64,000 nucleotides of DNA from Sipunculus nudus (Eukaryota > Annelida > Sipuncula > Golfingiida > Sipunculidae). Below the pieces are notes generated by a model, which did not search any database, was not told where the DNA came from, and worked only from the letters and a program-made list of their open reading frames with translations. A program made the position numbers and the translations under genes. Where the stretch lies: contig CM049306.1 in the NCBI GenBank assembly GCA_026874595.1, forward strand, positions 93,237,642 to 93,301,641, in the 5' to 3' direction. Shown piece after piece: positions 37,471-49,258 of this stretch. The number at the start of each line of letters is the position of its first letter. Position 1 is the first letter of the stretch.

Positions 37471-40400
37471 TGTACTTATCTGTTTTAGACAGTCTACCTT
37501 GTGTATGTGACTGGTGTCTGTTTGTTAAGTCTGTCAAGTACATGCATTTACTTTGCTGGAGGGTTAGCTTTTAAAAATGCTGTATTAATATTGCATCATG
37601 CCTGCCGCCCTGTGGCTCTTCATAAGTCTTGTACACTAAAGAGCTGACCAGATTTGTTATGAGCCTGGAGGGGTACACTAGCTGCCTGAGGTGGGAGCTG
37701 GGTAATCATGTTTACTGGCAGACACATGTGCTGGGTGTTTATCTTCTTCGTACTGGGGAAGCCCTCACAGTTACAGCGCCTGTTTATTGGCTGATCTGGG
37801 CCATGCTGGCTTTTTACTTGCTGTATGGCCTAGCTACAGGTATCATCACAGTATTTATAAATAGGTTGTTGTTTTTTAACCAGTTTGGTATTTTAGTACA
37901 GTACAGGGATGTTTTCGTCAAGGTTAACCTTGTTGCACAGCAAACTTGTATTGACTAAAATCTGTGAACAGAGCCTCATTGAATACAAAAAGAAAGTTTA
38001 AATGGTAAGAAAAGTCAGTATAGCTAAGATACAGCTGACTGTGGTTATCTTATAACAAAATCCAGTGTTTATCATATTCACAAGGATCCCCGAAAGTTAG
38101 TGCCTGGATTTTCCTCACTGAAATGTTAAATCCATTAGAAATGTGCTTATGGTGGTTTAAGATTGCATTGTTGAAAAAAAATTGGGGAAAACTTAAATTT
38201 TTTGATGAAATGCACCGTTATTTGATCATGCTTCTGAATCTGTGAGTAGTGTTTTGTGTTGCCATTGGTTACTGGATGTCATATTATCCTGTGGTTGCCT
38301 GACAGATGTTGGTTTTATAATGAAATTGTCTCTGGCTTGCTTAATTCCATCATTAAATGACTTACAGGGAAGGAACTGAATGTGGATGGATTAAATTTCA
38401 CACATTTTTTAAACTAGAAAATCTGTGTATATTAAATTTGCATCAGGTGTTCAGTATTATTTTTCATTTTTCATTACTGAGCAGATTTTGTGTAATTATA
38501 ATCCAGTTTCATATTCAATTATTTTTTACACTATGTTCAAACAGAACACATCCTTATTCGATTTATATATACTTTGTGCACACTATTTTGCCAGAACTTA
38601 TTGTTAAATTTTAAACATGACACCTTACAGGCATTAATTGTTATTAACTTCATTTCTTATGAAGGTATACACTGTGCATTAAGTACCATTTATTAAATTT
38701 ATGATAGTTTGGTAAAATGTATGCTGCTATATAGTCAGACATATTATTTGGATTCATGACTTTATCATATATTATGAAAAGTGTGGATCACAGAATTTAT
38801 AATATAAAACAGATTAATATTTTGATGCATCAAACATTGATATGTCCACCAGAAACTCTAAATCTCTGTATGCCAGTTTGATTGATGTGCTCAATTTTTT
38901 AAAACTTATTTAAATTGAATGATTTATAACCATTAAAAGCTCAAGCTATGACCTACTGAGGTATCATAACAGTATAAACACATGTAAAACTTGAGACCAG
39001 AATTGGTTAAAGTGTTTATATATACTGCCATGCATCAGATTTTCAACACCAGAAAAGGTCCATTGGGTTTGGTGGATGTTTTAGGGTTAAAATCTTGTAA
39101 GTACCACAACAAGTTAAATTCAGATTATGCACAAGGTTTCACCCTCTGTAGTATCACCACATCATGATAGCTAAATTTGACAGTCATATAACAAATAAAA
39201 TAGAAAACATGGAAATGGTGGAAAATAATAATGGAAAAGGGATAATTCAAAATAAAACAGAACTTAGCATCTCTGGACTTTGTGAAGATATGAAACACCA
39301 TGTAAGTATGAAGTCCCTTTAGTGTACACTTATTACAGTTCTCTCAGAGTACCAGTAAATATAGGCATGTTCTCTCCCACAGGAATCTTGCGTATGACAT
39401 GTATGCTTTTTATAACAGCCTGCCATGAACTCTTGCATGCAAGTATCAGTATGTACTCAATAGCGACCTGTGTATGGGTAGACTTCATGATAGGTATTTG
39501 TTAGGTAAGGATATTGATATTTTTATGCAAATAATCTGGCTTTTAACATAAAAATCAAAGAAATACAAAAGAGACAATTTAGTGTATGCAGGAGTCTAAC
39601 AAAGGAGCTTGTGTGACAGTTTTGTCATAACAAACACACCCCAGACAAAATGAATGCTTCAGCTTCATGGCTTACTGGTGTGTCATAGGTGGCATAGAGA
39701 GCTATCATTTCTTCTGACATGTCATGTCAAACAAAACAGGAAATAGAGCCTTCTGACCATAGTACAGGTCTGTGTTATTTATAACATTAAGAAACTATGA
39801 GTGAGATGTTACCCTTGCATTGATTAAGTATAATTAGTATTGTTTATTGATACTTACAGGTGCAGCTATAAATGGTGTGTACCTGGTGAACTTATGAAAC
39901 AGTGGTAACAAAACTTGTAGTATCCATATAATGATATATACAATAAGGAACTTTCACACCTGGATGCACCTTGATTCTGTTATAGTGAGCAGGTACTTGT
40001 GATGTATCTTCAGTCTGACAGGCACATTGTATTGTGACTGTTATAAATAACTACTGAAGGGATAATGTCACATTCTTTTAAAATATCATTGCCATGGAGG
40101 CAATGCATAATATGTGTACATGTATGTGCTCTGAAGTGGTATAAGGAAATGCGTCATTCATCATGTTAACAGGTATATCTGTGCTCAAGATGATCTGGTG
40201 ATCATAAAAAGACAAGAATCCTTTTAATGATATTGTACTAGATAAACTGAAGTGTGCAGTTACATGAGCAGATATTTAATATTGTACCTCCTAGGACCCC
40301 ATGAACACAAAATCCTGTATGCCTTGGAGTTTGTTACACACAGGTATGATACTGAAAGCACACTGTAGTATTTATTGTACCGGTCTTGGGTGGTCCTCAT

Positions 40401-43183
40401 ATTGGCTCCTGTTAGGTACAAGGCTATTATAGATGACTGTTGGTGACCTTGATGCCCCAAGCAGGGAGTACCTGCAGCCTGTAAAGATAAAACCTCTTTG
40501 TTATCTTTCCTGATAATCTGTTGATAAAATTGTGATCACTTTTAACTGCCATGCATGCCAAGCATTGTATTCTGAGTGACATTCTGGTATGTCAAAAGAT
40601 TCCAATTAGATTTTGTTTACCCAAGATCTCCTGAAGAAATAATCAAAATTGGCAGATGATTATGATGTGAAAGAATTAATCAATTAGGAGTCCCTTTAAA
40701 CAAAAGTAATAATATCACAAGTTGTTAGATAGTGAGGGAAACATGTAAATAATATCGGTGCTCAAGACTGGGTCTGACTGAAACATTTATGGGTTTCAGA
40801 AACAGACAAAATCTGCAGCTATTACTCATGTGTGAATGACACACTGGACAGGAGTGTAACAACACATGAGCCCTGACAGTGGTGAACCTGCCAACCATAT
40901 GTAAAAAAAGAGATATAAAGCATTATATGCAACAGCTCTGTAAAGCTGCAACAGTCAGCAGGACAGCCCAGCAGCATGTGACAGGTGCTGGTGCTGTGAC
41001 CGTGTGTAACCTGCTAGGGGCCGCTGTGTTTGATGTTATGTTTGTGAAGAACTACAACAGCCTCTCAGTGTGATGAGGTCAGCTGTGCTCGGCTGTTGTA
41101 TATTTTTGTCCATTCAGCCTGGCCTTCACCTCAGTGACTGGACCAGTAATACTTGTTGTCTGCCTGGTCAGTCACTACTGAACCATTACCAATAATGACT
41201 GTCAGAGCCCCTGGCTTCATCCATTGTCAACTCTGTCCTTGAATTATTGGATGTCAGGACCATATTTGACCCAGATTTTTAATAAAGTAGAAAACTTCTC
41301 TTTGTACTTCTGGTATATATGAGTTTTCCAGGGAACTCTTACCCTCTTATTCCAGTATTTATTTGTTTACTGTTTCATCTGACAGCTGGGTTAAAGGAAT
41401 CACATCAGTGCGCCCCATCAGACTTTAATCATGTCACAGGACTGACAAGTGATTTGTGTACCAGTAACAAGGTGGCTGCCATGTTCACTGTGTTTCTTTA
41501 ACCAGGCCTGTCACAGGAATCTGAGAGGTTAACCTGTAATTCTTTGGCTTGACCCGTTACTGACTCTCTACATCGGGGGTGCCACATGAGCCCCCCACTT
41601 TAGTCAGGATACTCCAATAGAATATGTAGCTTTTAATATGTGGCATGATTCTCTACAGGTTACAGTATTAACCCATGTGGTGCACAGATTGACTGACATT
41701 GTTATATTGAATCCCCTGTTACTCTGTCATGACAAACTGAGGCTCAGAGAGAATTGTGGTTGCACAGTGGTTGGTTTTACACATCAGGATTTTAGTCATT
41801 TAGGTGTTTGCAGATGACACATTGGCCTATGACTGTCCAGTAAAAATTAATGGGATATCAACAGTAGTCCAGGTGACAGGAGATGGGCCTGTTGACCCAT
41901 CTGATATTATTAAAGATCTTATCCAAAATCCACCCGTTGAAGACTTGTTAATAAAATACTTTACATGTACATTTCAGCTTTCAGAATCATCAAGTTGTAA
42001 GTCACCCCTTAGATCATTTATCACATCATGCATGGCACATGATACTGGCCAGGTCAAAATGTCTGCCACTGTCACGTTCCCAGTCAGACATTCCAGTCAG
42101 ATCAGTCTTAATGAGTTATACCTGTTGAAGCTTGCCATGCAAAAACGTTTGACCTTTCAAAATGCTGATATGTTCGTGGCCAGAATAATAGAGCCTGAAA
42201 AGTCTTATAAATGGCCTGCCCATTCCTGGCTGAAACAAAGGCTGATCCATGATGTTTATGTTTACGTCTGGGCAGGAGAAAACCTTTTCTATATACACAT
42301 GTATGTTTTAAGAAGCAGCCAGTCCATTATGTTGTGCATCCCAGCTTTTAAGGAAGACAAAATACCAACATATAACACCAAAAGACATTATGAACAAGCA
42401 AGCTGTATTATAAATTGTGGGAGCTATTTTGATCTGATTTACTGAGCCTGTCTGAGATGAAGTGTGACACCACCTGTATATTTCATGCTCGGCTGAGTGT
42501 GTTGTTAATACAATGTCTCTTTTTGTCTTTATTTAATACAACTAAGATTTGTGAAGCCAATATCAAGAGCAACTTTCAAATGCAACAGTTTTATGATTTT
42601 ATTTAACAGATGCATGGTCTGTTTCACAGAATCCTTCATCAATCATTTAACAATCTGTTATTCACACATGCTGGCACATAATGACTTCCAAGCAACTTCT
42701 GTTTAATATAATACAGATTTATTTTCTGTCAACTCCAGTTGTTACGTAAGCCCACTTATTAAAACTGATTGACTTCTGGAATGTTGAACTGCCCTTGAGG
42801 ATATTTAAGGAAATCTTCACTGATTTAACTCGAGAGCTTTGATCAATACATTCTTTCTCCACCAGCTCACTTGGCATCTCATTTATATTAAGTAATCTTG
42901 TCATAGCTGTATAATGGCTCTTAAATGATTCTCCCTGGTAGATTGTTTATTTGCAGGGTTTGACACAGACGCCTACCTGATCACCGGAGGCTATTAAAAC
43001 TGTTATGGTGAAGAGTTTCCTTCATGTCTCTCCTTGATAACTTGCCCCTCAAAACCATTGTGATATCATAATTTGTAAAGCAATAAGGTTTTATGCATAA
43101 TTATAATCTCTGCATAGTCCCTACTGCATGAGTGGCTGTATTCAGCAAATACTAATATTTGACCTTTAGTAAAGTATATTCTT
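37471..43183. other. Gene-poor, CpG-poor region
   Basis: A 109-codon open frame at 37629-37958 has a hydrophobic stretch but no acceptor and no recognised family. The longest open frame of the window lies at 41804-42445 and is listed separately. Otherwise the stretch is AT-rich intron-like DNA with no repeat structure that I can define. Confidence 0.45.
41804..42445 (+). CDS. Longest open frame of the window, unrecognised; doubtful
   Basis: About 214 codons are free of stops, which is unusual in DNA this AT-rich. There is no ATG at the left end (it opens on GTG). An acceptor-like GTGTTTGCAG ends at 41813 and a consensus donor GTAAGT starts at 41997, so the frame could hide a 183-bp exon (41814-41996) reading DTLAYDCPVKINGISTVVQV onward. 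The residues FADDT at the very start mimic a reverse-transcriptase catalytic box but straddle the acceptor, and the flanking sequence does not continue as a polymerase. No domain is recognised beyond that, and the composition after 42000 is not protein-like. Confidence 0.25.
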   Translation: MFADDTLAYDCPVKINGISTVVQVTGDGPVDPSDIIKDLIQNPPVEDLLIKYFTCTFQLSESSSCKSPLRSFITSCMAHDTGQVKMSATVTFPVRHSSQISLNELYLLKLAMQKRLTFQNADMFVARIIEPEKSYKWPAHSWLKQRLIHDVYVYVWAGENLFYIHMYVLRSSQSIMLCIPAFKEDKIPTYNTKRHYEQASCIINCGSYFDLIY

Positions 43184-44019
43184 AAGGCCTAAAAAAAAAT
43201 GTCTTTGTTTCCGATTACATGCCAGAGAAAAATAGGGTAGGAAGGTCAGGAATTTTTTTAAAAATTTTTTTTATTCAGTTTATGCGACATATTTTCAGAA
43301 TAAAATGGTAAATAGAATTATGTTAATGCATATCTGTGCCAATCCGTGTACAGTATGATCTAATATTGACCCATTAGAACCATTTTCTCTTGGAGAAATA
43401 GGTGTTTGTTCAATCTCTTATAAGAAGTGAAGCAAAGTAACTTTCAAGGAATGATCAGCTGGTCGCTGACAAATAATTAAAGTTGGCAATCAGACAGGTT
43501 TACCTTCTTAGGCCATAATGAGCGGCTTGCCATTCAATCGCCCTCAGAAATTGCGAAATGAACCATGATGTAGTACGCACGCATTAAGTTGGGGGAAAAT
43601 AAAGTGATCATAACATCAGTATATTTGTTTAAAATAAGAAATGTACATCGGCAATCCGCCGGTGTCAAATTGGACATCGCAGTTATGAATATGCTCTTAT
43701 CATTTACCGCCGTTATATAAAAAAATATCGCCAAAAATGAATGATCACCACGTGTGACTGCAAAATTTGCATTTAACTTTTCGTTACATGACCGGCCAAC
43801 ATTCATTAAATCATTCCTTTTTACTCCTGCCAGCACAGGTTCAGGTGATCATTGACAGAACAAATATGGGTACATATGTACCCGAATAGGTAACCACGGT
43901 TACATGCAGTAACGAAACGTCATGTCATTGGTTCATTTCAACTCATTTGCATAGCCGAAGACAGCACTGAATTCTGAATATTGCCGACTAGCGACCGTGC
44001 ATACAAGCGGGCCATTCAA

Positions 44020-44478
44020 GTTACACCGCCATATTGCATCCCTGGCAAACGTGTGGACCTAATTGACAGGACCGGGCTAAAGGGCAGGGCCGGGGTCACT
44101 GGGTGCATCTCGCGTAAAATAAAAATGGCAAGTAAGGGGACTGTATTTGAGGGATGAGCATAAATAATGACCTATTTTATAGAAAAGGTCTGGTTGTTTT
44201 AGAACGCTTAAATAAAGAGCCAGAGGTTGGCCGACAGAGGGACCTATTTTCGTGGCCACCGCATTGGCCGGTGGCGCCACCTGGTGCCGTCGACGTGAAC
44301 TGCATTATAACTCGAAATCGAGGTACACATGGTAGCATTTTCCGGCCAAAAATAGATAGAGCAGGAGACTTGCGACCTGGAACTGAAACAGGAATGACAA
44401 GAATCTCGGTCTGTATATGAGCAATATGCAGATATATTAAACATTACAAAAAGGGAAAATAAATGTGTCGGTATAACC
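44020..44478 (+). mobile_element. MITE copy 1, 459 bp, TTAA-type
   Basis: Ends are (G)GTTACACC and GGTATAACC, an imperfect 9-base terminal inverted repeat. The right flank is TTAA; the left flank is TCAA with one G of the terminal repeat lost. It contains GGTGGCGCCACC at 44270-44281. TTAA duplication is typical of piggyBac-type transposases, but no known terminal sequence is matched. Confidence 0.7.
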
Positions 44479-44482
44479 TTAA

Positions 44483-45018
44483 GGTGGCCAGGGGTAGCGG
44501 TGGTGGTAGGTACATTTGGGCATCGAACAGCGGACCCAGTGCACTGCATAGGCGTCTGAATTTTGCGGCAGTGCACAGGTGGTGCCTCTGGCTGTACAGA
44601 AATACAAGGGATGTCAGGAAGAATTTCTCATATTTTAGTGCAGAGGGGAAAAAATGTAAATTTCCGGTATTTTTTAGGTCAGATTTAAAAAAGGAATCGG
44701 CCGCCTGGCGGCCGTTTTTGAAACCAGAATCGCGGGACTAAGGTTGAGCCATGCGTGGCCCCAGTCCGAGTACATACTGGAATATGAAAGAGATCGGATA
44801 CGCACTGGCTGAATGGCGGAGGAAATTTAAATTTCCGTGCAGCCCATGTGTAGGTGCTGAAAAAGGCCTAAAATGTCTGCAGGGGCTCACTTTGTTTGAG
44901 AGGCCGTCATGGTCTCGCTGGGCCATTTAGAAGGCCGAGATTTGGCCATCTATAACATATTTGTATGTTTTTCACAGAAATTAAAAGCAATATATGTGTT
45001 GTGCATGGACTTTATAAT
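44483..45018. other. Spacer between the two MITE copies
   Basis: Relatively GC-rich with retained CpG. It contains a strong hairpin, GGCCGCC-T-GGCGGCC, at about 44699-44713, flanked by A- and T-runs. Open frames on both strands are short. It belongs to the host element 43184-45968 and is not duplicated after copy 2. Confidence 0.5.
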
Positions 45019-45022
45019 TTAA

Positions 45023-45482
45023 GGTTACACCGCCATATTGCATCCCTGGCAAACGTGTGGACCTAATTGACAGGACCGGGCTAAAGGGCAGGGCAGGGGT
45101 CACTGGGTGCATCTCGCGAAAAATAAAAATGGCAAGTAAGGGGACTGTATTTGAGGGATGAGCATAAATAATGACCTTTTTTATAGAAAAGGTCTGGTTG
45201 TTTTAGAACACTTAAATAAAGAGCCAGAGGTTGGCCAACAGAGGGACCTATTTTCGTGGCCATCGCATCGGCCGGTGGCGCCACCTGGTGCCGTCGACGT
45301 GAACTGCATTATAACTCGAAATCGAGGTACACATGGTAGCATTTTCTGGCCAAAAATAGATAGAGCGGGAGACTTGCGACCTGGAACTGAAACAGGAATG
45401 ACAAGAATCTCGGTCTGTATATGACCAATATGCAGATATATTAAACATTACAAAGAGGGAAAATAAATGTGTTGGTATAACC
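45023..45482 (+). mobile_element. MITE copy 2, 460 bp, TTAA-type
   Basis: GGTTACACC (45023-45031) and GGTATAACC (45474-45482) form the terminal inverted repeat, with TTAA on both sides (45019-45022 and 45483-45486). By eye it differs from copy 1 by 12 substitutions and one missing base. GGTGGCGCCACC lies at 45274-45285. Confidence 0.75.
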
Positions 45483-46769
45483 TTAATGAGGCCTTACAGA
45501 AGATGCAAATTTTCGGGGCTTAGGGCAAATTTGAATGATCTCGAATCAGTTCTCAGACAGGTCACAGCTATCTGACATTCGCGGCGGAGGCCACGTTCAT
45601 AGCTTGAAAGAAGCTGCTTATTTCTCCAGTGGAACACTTTTGATATTTATCTGCTTCCTATAAATTAAAAAAAAGTTGTTGGGCAGAACTACGTTCTAAG
45701 CTGACGAACCCGCTTATGAATATGACCTTCCACACGCCGTTTTCGCGGGTATATTTGAACTGTCAGTGAAGATCTCAGAACGTAGTTTGTATCTGTATGA
45801 CAGATTAAAGTTGTCGACATTAAGTCGTACTTCACCTAAAAATTCCACACGCAAACCTCGACTTTTACTGGTTTTGCAATCAGAATCCAAATAAAAATTT
45901 TAGGGTCGCACAGTAATCTAGGGTCGGTCGGGTAACCGGAAACAAAGACCTTTTTGTTTTTACGCCTAATCTTTCAATGAATGTATTAAGAAATGTCATG
46001 GATAGATGCTACGAAAAATCAACAGAAATTGCCAATTCATAGTTCTACTCTAGCTGTGCTTCAAATGTGTCAATACATAAATTGATCAACAGCAAAATAG
46101 ATTTTCAGACAGCTGGCCGGTTTACCTGTTAGGACAAGTTTTTATTGTATTTCACTAGATCCACTTTACTGCTAATGTCGAGCCCTGTTCAATAGACATC
46201 CATCTTTGTATAATGAAAGTCTGCTTGCCTATATTTGGCTTCACAATGTTTTTATGACAGATGGTGCATTTAACTGGTTTCCCTGAATATCCGAGGCTTG
46301 ATGCTTGATGAACAACAGATAGACGCTTTAGAGAAATTCAGTCTTCCTACATTTTATAAGGTCCTTGAACTATTTTAGTCCTCACTGGATTATGGTGTGA
46401 TGTTATCTTCAGTTGTGACTCATTGTGACTGTGATGAAGTCATGCATCTTATCTCCCTCAGGGACCAGTCTGTTACATCTAGACTTCCTCAGGGACGAGC
46501 CATCACACCATATTTTACATATTGAACAACTAGAAGGTTCTATATCTGGGAATCACCGATTATAATTGTCCCCCTCCCAGGCTGCCCCCTCCCCTCCACC
46601 CGACCATATTTGTGACTTTATATAGTAATATTTAAATTCTTTTTCTTTACCTGTCAAATTATCATTAGACTGTTGCACAATTGCATTGTATTTACACTCT
46701 CTCTCCCTTGGTTATAAAAAATATACTGCTATGAGAGAATTTAATAAAGAATGCTGAATTCTATGTTTG

Positions 46770-46900
46770 TATATGTGGTTACAAGTTTTAAGTAAAGACC
46801 AATATAAAAGTTCTTAGAGATTACATTTAGATCTGTGGTTACAAGGTTTATGGAGAGACCAATATCAACAGTGTTATAAATTACATTCAGACATGAGTCT
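46770..46900. repeat. Two-copy tandem duplication, about 64 bp
   Basis: TGTGGTTACAAG...AGACCAATAT...ATTACATTxAGA occurs twice in direct succession with moderate divergence. Confidence 0.75.
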
Positions 46901-47414
46901 TGACCATTTGGATTAGCATATGCTCCACTGCACATAGACTCTGAGAAATATGATGTGTTATATGCCCTAGCATTAACATGATGAGGTTCTGTCTGATGTG
47001 TACTAACATTGACAGACCAGCTATATGTTAAAATAGCTAATACACATTCACCAGGGAGTACTCAGGTACATAGTCCTATACCCATGTTATGCAGCACACT
47101 AACTAGTTACCTAATATTATTCCTGTTTTATTTCATTTTATTTATTCCATCAGTATGTGTCATACATCATAAAGCGGTGGATGGCCTGTAGCCAGCCACT
47201 GCACTGGGGACCGTGAGTCACATTCATGCTGGTTTGTAATAAGCACCTCTGACTGAGACTGTGTTATTTTACACTCAGGTCTCGGGTGACCCCTTCTCCT
47301 GTATTGTTACTGTATTGTATAGGCCTTCACTGGTGACAGAGAGGGTCAGCTCTCACATAATAGGGTCAGCACACTGTGTGACAGATGTTGTAGTGACAGG
47401 CAATATACATAATA

Positions 47415-47665
47415 ATACGTAAATAAAATATTTCTTGTATGAATATAAAAAGTATATTTTATGACATTTGATCCAGTATATATTTGAGTCAGGTGGTAGA
47501 TCAATAACTTTGTCATATGTAATAATTTACCAAAATAATACATTTATAAATAAAATATTCCTGGCCTTGTATCAATATAAAAAGTATATTTTATGACATT
47601 GGATCCAGCACATATTTGAGTCAGGTGGTAGATCAGTGACTTTGTCATATGTTATAATTTACAAT
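47415..47665. repeat. Two-copy tandem duplication, 132-bp period
   Basis: AAGTATATTTTATGACATT lies at about 47450 and again at about 47582. GAGTCAGGTGGTAGATCA and CTTTGTCATATGT follow in both copies. Confidence 0.85.
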
Positions 47666-47837
47666 ATATAACAGTATTATAGTATTTAAAAGTGAGACAT
47701 AAAAAATCTTAAGTATTCATTACAGAGTGTATTAATCTAAACCTGGATATGTCATGCACAGCATAGATGAGATATTTAGAAAACTGTTTTCTTATTTTAC
47801 TGGCATAGATGTTGGCAGGGCTTTTTGTTGGTAAGTC

Positions 47838-47839
47838 AT

Positions 47840-47904
<65 letters not shown>
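47838..47904. repeat. (TA)n microsatellite interrupted by the foldback element
   Basis: A long TA run abuts the left end of the foldback element. A shorter TA run resumes at its right end (50061-50072), so the element appears to have inserted into the tract. Confidence 0.85.
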
Positions 47905-47908
<4 letters not shown>

Positions 47909-48299
47909 AGAGACAAGATTGAAATCCAGGCGGATTTTAAATTCGCCTGGACGAGATTGCGATTGTGATCTCGCCTAGGCGAGATTGCAATTGTGATCTC
48001 GGCTAGACGGATTTTAAACTCGCCTAGACGAGATCACAATCGCAATCTCGCCTAGGCTAGAGTAAAATCCATCATGGAGCAGGCCAGGATTTTAATCTCG
48101 CCTAGGCGAGTTTAAAATCTGTCTGGTGTCATCCAGGCGAGTTTAAAATCTGCCTGATATCACTTGGGCGAGTTTAAAATCTGCCTAGGCGAGATTAAAA
48201 TAGTGATCTGATCTAATTTCCCAATAAATTATGCATTGTAATTGACTTAGGAAAGATGTTTTCAGTCAGATTTTCAATATTTTAACACTGAATGGTTAT

Positions 48300-48505
48300 G
48301 TATAGTTATATATTTATTAATATTAACAGAATATTATATTATTAATGTAATAATTAACATTAATTTTAGAAATGGAATATTTTATATTATATATTTTTTA
48401 TTAATATGGTTATGTATAGTTCACAAGTAATATATATTTAATAATATTTACAGAATATTATAATATTTATGTAATAATTAACATTAATTTTTTTATTTTA
48501 TATTT
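48300..48505. repeat. Internal tandem duplication in the left arm
   Basis: GGTTATGTATAGTT...ACAGAATATTAT...GTAATAATTAACATTAATTT occurs twice with about 112-base spacing, making the left arm longer than the right. Confidence 0.7.
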
Positions 48506-49227
48506 TTATTTATAAACTAGGTAATAAGAAACTTGCATTGGTATTGTATATGGCATATTCAAATGATATATGATGTGGGCTGCTGCTGATTATTTACATA
48601 ATAATTTTGTTGTCAATATTAATTTGAAGGGAAACTGGTATTAGTAATATTAGTAATGTAGTATTTTAAAAAGACAAAAGGAACATAGCTCATTTATTTT
48701 TTATCAATATAATTCAATGCATGTTCACATGCATAAATGATCTATTACTCTATGAATCTAGAAATCATATTTTTTCTGATATGATATAATACTGTCCAAA
48801 AAAAAGGCAGTTATCTTGTAACACAGTGTACATAAATATTGAAGCTTCACAAAATGCCTCACAAAACATTAAAAAAAGGATCAGAAGAATATTATATACA
48901 TTATAAGAAAAGACTAAATAAGACAAAGAATTATTCACATGCATACATCTGTGTATCAACTTTTACCTTTTATCATATGATGTTTAATTACCAAAAAAAA
49001 GGATGGTGTATCAGAGTCCATCATAAATACTGATACCCTGCATATTTTGTACCATAAGTGTACATGTTTTGACTGTTGAGTGTTGAATACCTGGGTGAAA
49101 AGAAACATTTGAACTAGATCAACCAACTAATTTGTTCTGTTTGTCCTGTAAGAACTATCAAATAGGATGATTGTTTATGTTAATGTGTAATATACTCATT
49201 AAATAGTGAAGTAATAGCTATCTAGAC

Positions 49228-49258
49228 TATCTATCTGTCTATCTATCTATCTATCTAT
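49228..49258. repeat. (TATC)n microsatellite
   Basis: Seven or so TATC units with one variant, inside the middle of the foldback element. Confidence 0.9.

Larger units (their letters stand above)
43184..45968. mobile_element. Inverted-repeat element, 2.8 kb, CpG-rich, with nested MITEs
   Basis: The left end (AAGGCCTAAAAA..., GTCTTTGTTTCCGATTAC at 43201-43218) matches the reverse complement of the right end (GTAACCGGAAACAAAGAC at 45932-45949, continuing to TACGCCTAA at 45969). This is about 36 bases with a few mismatches and one small gap. The body keeps abundant CpG, unlike the surrounding DNA. It contains a 16-base palindrome GGGTACATATGTACCC (43868-43883), an inverted pair GTAACC-AC-GGTTAC (43890-43903), and an ATTGG plus ATTTGCAT pair near 43927-43955. 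No transposase frame was found. An alternative reading is a CpG-retaining internal promoter that happens to lie between repeat ends. Confidence 0.55.

Noticed and set aside
37629-37958. 109-codon frame with a hydrophobic stretch, possible membrane protein
   Set aside because: The hydrophobic residues come from T-rich codons, and there is no acceptor, Kozak context or family signature.
41804-41830. FADDT residues suggesting a reverse-transcriptase catalytic box
   Set aside because: Neither the upstream nor the downstream sequence continues as a polymerase in any frame, and the word straddles a splice-acceptor-like site. Treated as coincidence.
44697-44718. GC hairpin followed by T run, like a bacterial rho-independent terminator
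   Set aside because: The window is eukaryotic and the hairpin lies inside a repeat-derived block with no gene ending there.
44020-45482. Reading the two 460-bp direct repeats as long terminal repeats of a retrotransposon
   Set aside because: They do not start TG and end CA. Each has its own terminal inverted repeat and TTAA flank, and the 0.54-kb spacer has no primer-binding site, polypurine tract or gag/pol frame.
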